Source: Pyropia yezoensis
Lineage: Eukaryota > Rhodophyta > Bangiophyceae > Bangiales > Bangiaceae
DNA length: 64,000 nt
Direction of reading: 5' to 3'
Assembly: GCA_009829735.1 (NCBI GenBank)
Contig: CM020618.1
Span: 42,484,878-42,548,877 of the forward strand
The notes under the pieces are model-generated. The model saw only the letters and a program-made list of their open reading frames with translations. It did no database searches and was not told where the DNA came from. The position numbers and the translations under genes were made by a program. Below are positions 21,290 through 29,331 of the stretch, one piece after another. Each line of letters opens with the position of its first letter. Within the stretch, counting starts at the first letter, position 1.

Positions 21290-24200
21290 ATGACCGGGGG
21301 GCGCTGGGGTAACCCAAGCAAGCCACCCCGGAGTACCGCGGGGAAAGCCCCACGAAGAGCGCGGTTGAGCCGACGCCGCATCAACCCCCGGGTACACCTT
21401 CCGGCCCCGACGACACGGCGTCAGGGGATTGATGACCAACCTCCAAGGTTGGGAGGAGAGGACGGGAAGCCCCGTCACGTTGAACCAGACAAGGGCCCTG
21501 TTCAGGATGCCCGAGCTACACCGGATATCGGTGTAGGACATGTGTTGTTTACCTTGGAGAACTTCAAGGTATCAGCCACACTGGGGGTTGACCCCCAGTC
21601 GACACGATCGTACTACCCTGTACTGGACACAGGGGCTGGACCCAACCTTATCCGGAAGGATACCCTCCCGGACAAGTGGCTTCCACGAGTCAGAGTGACT
21701 CGGGGACCCACCATCAAGGACGCGAATGGTCGACTCATTCGTACGACCGCAGCGATGTCGCTGCAGGTTACCATCGGGGATCTAACCACGGAAGTTGACT
21801 TCCTGGTATGTGAAACGCTATCGGTGCCCTGCATACTGGGGTGCACCTTCATCAACGTTCACGTTGATGCAATCCGGCCAGGCCGGAGGACCGTCGAGCT
21901 TCAAGAAGCCGACGGGACGAAGCGAGGACACACGGCTATCGTCAGGGACCTGACGCTACAAGGAAGCCACTTTAACGTGGCTGAGGTGTACGCAAGCGTC
22001 GAGCCGAAGACACTTCGGTTGGCCAAGCGAACTCGCTTTGAGCCGTTGTCAGAGACAGTCCTCCCGGTTAACTGCGACCTCGCAGGCATCTGCAGAGTCC
22101 AGTCCAGCCTACGGACGTACAAGCGCCATGGGTTGACCATGGCCAACGGTCTCATAGACCTCCCAGCAGGAGGGTCGTCCCTCCTAGTGATGGCGAACTA
22201 TCGCCGTAAGGCAGTCACCCTCCCGAAGGGAACTATCCTCGGGATTGCCGAACTCTACGAAGGAGATATCCTTACCCCTGATAAGGAAGGTCAAGTGGAA
22301 CTACTAGAAGTCCTGGCGGTCGCCGAGACCACCGAGCGACAGCAACCCGATGACGGGAAGCCTAACCCATCGGCGGCTCCGGCGGACCTGCCGCCAAAGG
22401 ACCAAGAGGCCTTGAAGGCACTGGCCGAGGCTGACCTCGACCACCTTCCCCCTTCGGTAGCCGAAGGGGTACGACGGATGATAAGAAAGCATGACGTCAT
22501 GTGGACAGGCGGGGCCTTGGGGACCATTGGGGCAACCCAACATCGTATAGACCTGGTACGAGGCGCACGACCCGCCCGCTCACAACCGCACCGAGCGGGA
22601 CCTATGCAACGAGAGATCGTTGATGGAGAAGTGAAGAGGATGAGTGAAGCTAAGGTGATCCGACCTTCGATGTCGGAATGGGGTGCCCCAGTCGTTATTG
22701 TGCCGAAGAAGGATCAAACCCCTCGGTTTTGCATCGATTATCGACGCCTCAACTTGGTTACCAAGAAGGACTCATACCCTTTACCAAGGATGGATGAATG
22801 CATCGACTCCCTGGGGGAGGCTACGGTGTTTACCACCATCGACTGCAATGCCGAATACTGGCAGATCCCGGTGGCGGACGAGGATATCCCCAAGACGGCA
22901 TTCGTCTGTCACAGTGGAGTGTACGAGTTCCTAAGGATGCCCTTCGGATTGTCCAACGCCCCCGCTACATTCCAGCGGGCTATCGACATCATACTGTCGG
23001 GGGTGAAGTGGCGTAACTGCCTAGTGTACCTCGATGACGTCATCGTCTTCTCGCGTAACATGGATGACCATGTACAACATGTTGACGAGGTACTCACCCT
23101 CTTGAGGAACGCCGGGGTAACCCTGCGTCTGAAGAAGTGCGCCTTCTTCCAACAAACGGTCGAGTATCTGGGCCACCAGATAACCCCTGGTAAACTAGGG
23201 GTACTCGAAGCCAATACCCGGGCACTCCGGGATGCCCGGTTCCCTAACACCCAGACGCAGCTCAAGAGCTTCCTGGGAATGTGCAATGTATACCGACGGT
23301 TCGTCAAGGACTTCGCTCGGATAGCTAAACCGTTAACGGTTCTTACGAGCAGTACCTTACCCAAGGTACTCCAACCCCCTTCGCCTAGCGAAGAGGAGGC
23401 ATTCGAGTCGCTGAAGCGAGCCCTACTAGCCCCACCCGTCCTTGCGTTACCGCATAGACGGGGTACCTTCGTCATCGATGTCGATGCGTGTGATACACAA
23501 GTGGGATGCACCCTGCTACAGGGGGAGACGTTGATCGGTACCGATAACGTTATCCCGGACCTACGTCCGGTAGGATACTTCAGCCGGACACTCAACCCGG
23601 CTGAGCGGAACTATAGTGCCACCGAGCGTGAATGCCTCGGAGTTATATGGGCAGTGCAACTGCTCCGTCCATACCTGGAGGGCTCCAGGTTCATCGTGAG
23701 GTCCGACCACGAACCCCTACGATGGCTCCTCAACCTTGGTGACAAGGATTCCGATAGCCATGGGAGGCTAGCCCGATGGAGGCTGAAGATGGCCGAGCAC
23801 GACTACCGCACGGTGTATAAGGCTGGGTCAACCAACCACCTCGGAGACGCGTTGTCTCGACTCGACACCTCGAGCGGGGATACCCGCCCGGTGGACGAGG
23901 ACATCCCGGTAGTACCGGTGTGCATGGTGGGTAATGCTACCCAGGGTATGGCTGACCATACCATGGCACACCTTGCATGCCCATTGACCCTCGCGGACTT
24001 CCGCGAGGCACAGGCCAACGACGATGACTGTAGACGTCATCGTGCTAACCTCCTGGCCGGTACGGCCGGCATCTTCTCCGAGAACGAAGACGGACTCATA
24101 TACCGGCGGGCACCCGCCGATGGACGACATCAAGTCGTGGTTCCCGTGTCCTTACGGCAAGCCGTCATGAAACGAGAACATGAGAACCCTACAGCCGGAC

Positions 24201-25456
24201 ACCCGGGGGGTTCACGTATGTTCGCAGCAATGCGAAGGTTCTTCTACTGGCCAGCAATGGCCGTCGACGTGGTCGACCACGTACGGGGATGCCACCCCTG
24301 TGCACGTAACCGCATGAGTCTACATAGGCGGGCGTCTGCCATGAAGCTATTCCCACCTGATGGGCCCAACGAGCAAGTCGCTATCGACATACTGGGGCCA
24401 CTTCCGATAACGGAAGAAGGGAACAGGTACATCCTGGTCATGTCTGACCGCTTCACTAAGCTGTCAAGAGCGGCAGCCATCCCGAATGATACGGCATACA
24501 CGATCATGAACGCAGTGGTTGACCACTGGATCAGTGCATACGGAGTCATGAAGCAACTCCTCTCCGATAACGGAGCAAATCTTACGTCGGCATTCTGCAC
24601 TAAGGTCCTGGGCAGGTTCGGTATTGAACCACGTCGGGCATCCGACTACCACCCGCAGTCCAACGGGCAGGTGGAGCGGTTCAACCGCACCATCGTCAAG
24701 ATGCTACAGTGCTACGTGGCCGAGCACACGAACACTTGGGACAGGCTTCTGTCCGAACTCACCCTGGCATACAATGCCAGGCCACATCGGAGCACAAACA
24801 TTGCTCCGCTGGAGTGGGTCATGCCACTAGGCGTCGGTAACTTGACGCTGCCACCCGGCAGGTGCACTCGGTATGATACACCGAAGGGCCGACCCGCCGA
24901 ACGCATCCACCTAGCTTGGTTGGCCAAGCTATCGTGGATGATTCCTAAGCTCAAGGGTGCCCTTGACAGAACACAACTTCGGTATAAGAAAAACTTCGAC
25001 GCCCGACTACGGGTGCGCAACGCAACCCTGGTAACAGGTGACTGGGTCTATATCAGACACCAGAAGTTCCGAGGGAACAAGCTTATGCAACCGGTCAAGG
25101 GACCGTACCAGATCCTCCACAGAGATGACCACTCTGTTATCTTACACTCCGATACGGAGATCCAACGCATCAGTATGAATGATGTCACACCTGCTCCGAA
25201 GCCGGAACAGCCTCAGCCGGTACCGGCTGGGTTGCTACATGAAGCTCTTACAACCCACCGGTCGGATGACCCGGTCGGACCGGATGGGATTCCATACCAA
25301 GTAGAGAGCGTGGTCGGACACACCGACCCGGACATACCAGGACCCTGGTACGTCAAGGTTATGTGGGTCGGATACGACTCACCCACCTGGGAACAGGCGG
25401 CGAATATACCCCGCCAACTACTCATGCCTTACATGAGGCGACGACGCCTACTGTAA
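21290..25456 (+). CDS. pol: Pol polyprotein of gypsy element 1 (PR-RT-RH-IN-chromodomain)
   Basis: The protein runs 1,388 residues from the first ATG, though the frame is open from 21185 and is probably entered by -1 frameshifting. Aspartic protease: VLDTGAGP at about residue 111-118. RT: FCIDYRRLN near 480 and the catalytic YLDD at 580-583. RNase H: FVIDVDACDT near 725, TERECLGVIWA, and SDHEPLRWLL. Integrase zinc domain: HENPTAGHPGG then CHPCARN. Integrase catalytic triad: D1033 (VAIDILGPL), D1093 (LLSDNGAN) and E1129 (GQVERFNR), with 35 residues between the last two. A chromodomain-like tail (PWYVKVMWVGYDSPTWEQ) ends the protein. No stops or frameshifts were seen, and every key catalytic residue is present. 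Confidence 0.95.
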   Translation: MTGGRWGNPSKPPRSTAGKAPRRARLSRRRINPRVHLPAPTTRRQGIDDQPPRLGGEDGKPRHVEPDKGPVQDARATPDIGVGHVLFTLENFKVSATLGVDPQSTRSYYPVLDTGAGPNLIRKDTLPDKWLPRVRVTRGPTIKDANGRLIRTTAAMSLQVTIGDLTTEVDFLVCETLSVPCILGCTFINVHVDAIRPGRRTVELQEADGTKRGHTAIVRDLTLQGSHFNVAEVYASVEPKTLRLAKRTRFEPLSETVLPVNCDLAGICRVQSSLRTYKRHGLTMANGLIDLPAGGSSLLVMANYRRKAVTLPKGTILGIAELYEGDILTPDKEGQVELLEVLAVAETTERQQPDDGKPNPSAAPADLPPKDQEALKALAEADLDHLPPSVAEGVRRMIRKHDVMWTGGALGTIGATQHRIDLVRGARPARSQPHRAGPMQREIVDGEVKRMSEAKVIRPSMSEWGAPVVIVPKKDQTPRFCIDYRRLNLVTKKDSYPLPRMDECIDSLGEATVFTTIDCNAEYWQIPVADEDIPKTAFVCHSGVYEFLRMPFGLSNAPATFQRAIDIILSGVKWRNCLVYLDDVIVFSRNMDDHVQHVDEVLTLLRNAGVTLRLKKCAFFQQTVEYLGHQITPGKLGVLEANTRALRDARFPNTQTQLKSFLGMCNVYRRFVKDFARIAKPLTVLTSSTLPKVLQPPSPSEEEAFESLKRALLAPPVLALPHRRGTFVIDVDACDTQVGCTLLQGETLIGTDNVIPDLRPVGYFSRTLNPAERNYSATERECLGVIWAVQLLRPYLEGSRFIVRSDHEPLRWLLNLGDKDSDSHGRLARWRLKMAEHDYRTVYKAGSTNHLGDALSRLDTSSGDTRPVDEDIPVVPVCMVGNATQGMADHTMAHLACPLTLADFREAQANDDDCRRHRANLLAGTAGIFSENEDGLIYRRAPADGRHQVVVPVSLRQAVMKREHENPTAGHPGGSRMFAAMRRFFYWPAMAVDVVDHVRGCHPCARNRMSLHRRASAMKLFPPDGPNEQVAIDILGPLPITEEGNRYILVMSDRFTKLSRAAAIPNDTAYTIMNAVVDHWISAYGVMKQLLSDNGANLTSAFCTKVLGRFGIEPRRASDYHPQSNGQVERFNRTIVKMLQCYVAEHTNTWDRLLSELTLAYNARPHRSTNIAPLEWVMPLGVGNLTLPPGRCTRYDTPKGRPAERIHLAWLAKLSWMIPKLKGALDRTQLRYKKNFDARLRVRNATLVTGDWVYIRHQKFRGNKLMQPVKGPYQILHRDDHSVILHSDTEIQRISMNDVTPAPKPEQPQPVPAGLLHEALTTHRSDDPVGPDGIPYQVESVVGHTDPDIPGPWYVKVMWVGYDSPTWEQAANIPRQLLMPYMRRRRLL

Positions 25457-25934
25457 CAACCCAACCGACACCGACTTCGGCTGTTGGGGGGTGAGGCTTA
25501 TACCTACTAAGTAGGGTGTGACGTGGGTACGGCAGACTTAGGTTTCTAAGTCAAATCAGACTTAGGTTTCTAAGTCGAACCAAGCTTAGGTAACTAAGTA
25601 GAGCTATGCTTAGGTAACTAAGTAAAACCTGAACCTCAATAAGTTAACTTAAAGGTAAAGGCTAACTCCGATAATATCGAAGTAACTAGGGAGCTTACAC
25701 GGGAGGATGACCTCCCCAAGCCAAGACACCAAGTGAGGGAGGATGACCTCCCCAAGCTTGAACCTACGGGAAGAAGTTGGACGGGAGGCAAGGCACCACT
25801 GAGCCAGAAGGGGTACTCCCCAGGGCAGCAGACATAGGCAAGCAATGCCCCCAAAGGGGATGAGTTTATACTCACTACTACCTGGCTACCATAAGGGTTG
25901 CCGGGGCCCTCTCCCGCACAAACAATAGCACTCC
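25457..25934 (+). repeat. Pol-to-antisense spacer with four palindromic 24-bp repeats
   Basis: CTTAGGT(TT/AA)CTAAG occurs four times with an exact 24-base period, starting at 25537, 25561, 25585 and 25609. Each copy is itself an inverted repeat (CTTAG...CTAAG). A 20-base block, GGAGGATGACCTCCCCAAGC, is duplicated near 25700 and 25738 and contains GGAGG/CCTCC. The spacer lies between the end of pol and the end of the converging antisense ORFs. Terminator, RNA-processing or packaging roles are possible but not shown. Confidence 0.75.
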
Positions 25935-26567
25935 TCAGTGGGTAGACCCACTGCCCGAGGGAGGGCACTCACGCGTAAGCGCGTAGACCTCCGTGCTCCA
26001 CCGGTCGGCAACGTCACGACGGTCGACCACCCGAGTTACCTCGGTGCATAGCTGGACGAGGGTGCTGCGGCCAGCCTCCACGTCCTCCAGAGCTTTCTGG
26101 AGGCGGTCCAGCACGACACCGAAGCAACGCGCTGACCCAACCAGCGCAGCACCTGGGGGGATGTCCCCCCAGCTAACAGAGAGACCCCCACGCATTGCGC
26201 GGGTAACAAGGGCGTCAACGCCCTCATACCAGAGACGGGGACCCCCGTCATGTAGGAGAGGGGCGGGAGGTGACACTGGCGCAGCCAGAGGAGCCACAGG
26301 AGCCGACACGGCCACCACCGAAGCCGGTGGCACCTGATACGAGGCCCGGTAGGACCCTACCGAAGGGGCTCCACCGTAACCACGGCGGTACTCCGCCCGA
26401 CGACGGGACACCTCACGCTCCCCACCCACAGAGCCCCACTCTCGGGGACGACGGCCAACCGCCGCCGGCATCGGGTTACCGAACCACGGAGCAAGGACCT
26501 GAAGCGGGTCATGGATAACCAATGGGAATACCCAGGTCAGCAACACCCTCGGTGGATGCCCACCCAT
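25935..26567 (-). CDS. Antisense ORF 2 of gypsy element 1, unknown function
   Basis: A minus-strand frame of 210 codons runs from an ATG at 26567-26565 to a stop at 25935. Its start overlaps the end of antisense ORF 1 by 59 bases in another frame, an operon-like arrangement. The N-terminal half is Pro/Arg-rich with a short hydrophobic start (HPPRVLLTWVFPLVI). The C-terminal half looks folded and helical (DGGPRLWYEGVDALVTRAMR, FGVVLDRLQKALEDVEAGRS, CTEVTRVVDRRDVADRWSTE). No family is recognised. It would have to be made from an antisense transcript, by reinitiation, splicing or frameshifting after ORF 1. Confidence 0.5.
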   Translation of the reverse strand: MGGHPPRVLLTWVFPLVIHDPLQVLAPWFGNPMPAAVGRRPREWGSVGGEREVSRRRAEYRRGYGGAPSVGSYRASYQVPPASVVAVSAPVAPLAAPVSPPAPLLHDGGPRLWYEGVDALVTRAMRGGLSVSWGDIPPGAALVGSARCFGVVLDRLQKALEDVEAGRSTLVQLCTEVTRVVDRRDVADRWSTEVYALTRECPPSGSGSTH

Positions 26568-28383
26568 GGCAACTGGGCTCACCCGGCTGAGTACGCCGGA
26601 CACGCAACGAGTGACGAGGCAAGGGGGAAGCCCCAGCCTGCGGGTCCCGGTACGGGGGAAGGGCCAACACCCCAGCCCAGTTCACGGCATCGTGAACAGC
26701 CAGCAGGGCTTCGAACTCCCGGGCCAACCCGGTCTTGGCAGCTATCAGATCCACGCCCAACTGCGCGATGTGCCGACGGACACCCGTCGGAAGATGAAAC
26801 AGACGACCCTGCCGGCGGACGGACAGCAAGAAGGATGAAGCCTGCCCGAGGGTAACCTCAAGGGTGAAGGTACCCTGCAACGGGTGGACCGGTCGCGAGG
26901 CCAACACACTCCCGAAGTAGCGAAGGCAGGAGCCGGTGTCAAACCGGAAAGCAGGGGCGGGTTCCCACCCCTCCTGCCATAGCGGCGGGCGCACGGGAGT
27001 GTATACCGGAGCACGACCGTTGCCGGTCTGCAACGCACACGTTATATCCGTGCGGAACGCATCCGTAATGACACCATGGTTACGTCGCCAACTCGACGCC
27101 GACTTCAACCCCGCCATGGGCGGGTAGGGAGCCGTCAACGACAGATACGGGGGTACCCCCGGGTAGTAGTCAAAGTCGGGATACCGACCGGTACGGCTCA
27201 CCGTCTCCCCAAATGCAACCGGCTCCGCCGCCGCCGCAATCCCCCGAGCACTAGCCGGGTATTCAACCTCCCGCGGCAACGCGCGGGCAATCAGGTCGCA
27301 GACCCCGAAGTTGGGGTCGAGGTAGACCTCACCCCGTCCCACCCGAGTGCGCCAGAGCTGCACATGCCGGTCGTCCGGCTGACTCAGGATCCAATGGTGT
27401 TCCACCCGGACCGCGTTCGGCTGGTTGACCAGCCGCACCAACTCCCGCTCCCAGCTCGGGTCCACCTTAACGCGGCGGGAGGACTCTCCACGGGGATGCA
27501 CCAGGTGGAAGTCCACCCGCATACGCCCATCGGACTCCATCGACTCTTGCACCGTGAGGCCTCGAACCCGAGCCACCAAGTCGGACACCGACATGGCGGG
27601 TTGTCCCGCCGCCACGGCGACGCCGCCACCCAACGGGGCAACCCGGGCAGGACCAGGAAGAATCGGGGGCGCCGGGGGACGCACCACCGGCAGAGGGGCC
27701 GACGTCGGAGATTGACGAGGCCGAGGAGGAAGAAGAAGGGCGGGCGCCCGCCCGGAGTAACTCCCGGTGTCAACCGCCATGGGAGAAGGAGCGTCTTGAC
27801 CGCTCGACACCCGCGGCACCGCAGGTACGGTACCGGCGCCGGCACCACCCGTCGGCGTAGCCCCCGCCTCGGAAGGGGAAGGCACTTGGACAGCCTCCGG
27901 AGCCGGAGCCCCGGCCGTGCGGACACCCGCACCGTCTTGACCCGCCGCACCGGGTGTCGCGCCGCCACCACCACCCGCGTCAACGTCGGGACCGCCTCGA
28001 GGAGTCACCGCCCGGACACCCGGACCACCTTGACCAGCCGGAGTCGGCTGCGGGTCGCCACCTCCGCCGCAGGGCGGACCATCTTGAGGTAGCTGCGGTG
28101 AGCCGGCACCGGCACCAGGCTCCATCCGGGCAGCCGGCAGAGAGGGGGTAGAAGCCGCCACGCGCGGTTGACCGCCGGGTTGACCGCCGGCCGACGGCAC
28201 CGTCGTGCCGCTGGACACGGACGACAGTCCTCCGGCCGACAGACAGACGGACACCGCAGGCCCGTCGTCGTCAGACGAGCTCACCCCGTAACGCGCGGCG
28301 TCGGGACCGACAGGCGCGTCGTCCTCCATCTCCTCCCCGATCAGGAGGTCTTCCTCCTCTCCAAGCACCTGGGGATAGGACAT
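26509..28383 (-). CDS. Antisense ORF 1 of gypsy element 1, 624 aa, unknown function
   Basis: The frame is open on the minus strand from about 28908, but the plausible start is the ATG at 28383-28381, which begins MSYPQVLGEEEDLL. The first ~60 residues are acidic (GEEEDLLIGEEMEDDAP, SSSDDDG). The next ~240 are Pro/Gly/Ala/Ser-rich and probably disordered. The last ~310 look like a folded domain (SVSDLVARVRGLTVQESMES, RVEHHWILSQPDDRHVQLW, CLRYFGSVLASRPVHPLQG, LHPTGVRRHIAQLG-like helices). Its length and mixed composition argue against chance. Some plant gypsy elements carry antisense ORFs between integrase and the 3' LTR. I cannot link this protein to those or to an envelope or RNA-silencing suppressor. 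Confidence 0.6.
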   Translation of the reverse strand: MSYPQVLGEEEDLLIGEEMEDDAPVGPDAARYGVSSSDDDGPAVSVCLSAGGLSSVSSGTTVPSAGGQPGGQPRVAASTPSLPAARMEPGAGAGSPQLPQDGPPCGGGGDPQPTPAGQGGPGVRAVTPRGGPDVDAGGGGGATPGAAGQDGAGVRTAGAPAPEAVQVPSPSEAGATPTGGAGAGTVPAVPRVSSGQDAPSPMAVDTGSYSGRAPALLLPPRPRQSPTSAPLPVVRPPAPPILPGPARVAPLGGGVAVAAGQPAMSVSDLVARVRGLTVQESMESDGRMRVDFHLVHPRGESSRRVKVDPSWERELVRLVNQPNAVRVEHHWILSQPDDRHVQLWRTRVGRGEVYLDPNFGVCDLIARALPREVEYPASARGIAAAAEPVAFGETVSRTGRYPDFDYYPGVPPYLSLTAPYPPMAGLKSASSWRRNHGVITDAFRTDITCALQTGNGRAPVYTPVRPPLWQEGWEPAPAFRFDTGSCLRYFGSVLASRPVHPLQGTFTLEVTLGQASSFLLSVRRQGRLFHLPTGVRRHIAQLGVDLIAAKTGLAREFEALLAVHDAVNWAGVLALPPYRDPQAGASPLPRHSLRVRRTQPGEPSCHGWASTEGVADLGIPIGYP

Positions 28384-28969
28384 GATAACGGGTGCGGAGT
28401 TCCCCGCGCCCACAAGCCGTCGACGGCTACGACCCGGTACGGTGGGATAACCGGGACGAGCCAGGGAAGCGCGGGCACCCGCGCTTATGACCACAAACGG
28501 CCACGAGAAGCGCCACAAACACGCGGGTCGACCCATGCCCCACGGGGCTACGAACGCGCTCCACCCAGGCACCTGGGCGGGACGGGGCCACCCCCACACA
28601 CGGGGTAAGCAAAGGGGGGTCACCCCCAACCGCCCCCACGCAACGCGGGCAGCCCCCGCCCCCCACTCAATCGTCCACACGAGAGGGGCCCCCCTACCAC
28701 CAGGCACCTGGTGGCGGATCCGCTTGCACCACCCCTCGGAAAGGGGGGTCGTGAACAAAAACCCGCATCGGGAAATTAACGGTCCGGAAAACGGATCGTG
28801 TGCGTACCACACAAGGGGGGGCACCCCCCTCGGACAACCTCGAAAAGGGGTGTCTGTCGCGACGGGGCGCAAAGCCCCACCCGACGGGTAAACAGTCACG
28901 CGACCCACTTACATTCGGTAACCCGAATGCAACTCGACCCGAGGACGGGCCGAATCCAAGGGGGGGATA
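28384..28969 (+). other. Spacer ending in the polypurine tract of gypsy element 1
   Basis: This lies upstream of the antisense start and would hold its leader or promoter. It carries runs of G and C but no domain. AAGGGGGGGA at 28958-28967, two bases before the 3' LTR, is a good polypurine tract for priming plus-strand DNA. Confidence 0.6.
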
Positions 28970-29331
28970 TGTAGCAATATGGTTGTCCGTATTGTGACCC
29001 TAATATCAGGGGGGCTACTTCTAATCCTTAACTTCAATTTGAGAGTCCGAGCTGGTCACGGTATCTATAAGTTACGTATGACCAGAGGGACTTGCATCTT
29101 GGGGTGGAGGGTAGTTAGTAGTGTCTCCGAGGGTTTATAACGTGGGGGCCGGCGGCGAATCCACCGCCGGCCAAGGTAGAACAACAAACCCCTCCCATTT
29201 GGGCTCCCATCTTGGTCCCGTGGCTTGCGCTCCAAGGACAGCAACCTTGGCCTCCCGGTGACGTTGGTGCCGATCCCCCCTGGTGAGTGTTCCCTGAGAG
29301 TGGACGTGCGACGGATTCCTATTGTGCTACA
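28970..29331 (+). repeat. 3' LTR of gypsy element 1
   Basis: A 362-bp copy of the 5' LTR with the same TGTAGC start and GCTACA end, followed by the AGTGG duplication at 29332-29336 and then satellite sequence. Confidence 0.93.

Larger units (their letters stand above)
18510..29331 (+). mobile_element. Full-length Ty3/gypsy chromodomain retrotransposon (element 1) inside the satellite
   Basis: A 10.8-kb element bounded by LTRs of 363 and 362 bp and flanked by AGTGG duplications (18505-18509 and 29332-29336). The order is 5' LTR, primer-binding site, gag, frameshift site, pol (protease, RT, RNase H, integrase, chromodomain), palindromic 24-bp repeats, two antisense ORFs, polypurine tract, 3' LTR. 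The LTRs differ at about 11 positions by eye, so the insertion is not brand new. Even so, gag and pol have no stops or frameshifts. The chromodomain at the integrase C terminus places it with the chromoviruses, some of which target heterochromatin or centromeres. It sits inside one 583-bp satellite unit. Confidence 0.93.

Noticed and set aside
28384..28908. N-terminal extension of antisense ORF 1
   Set aside because: It is open but its Trp/Gly/Arg composition is unlike protein, and a good acidic N terminus begins at the ATG at 28383.
21290..28969. Envelope gene in gypsy element 1
   Set aside because: No sense ORF follows pol and no signal peptide or membrane anchor is seen; the only large ORFs there are antisense.
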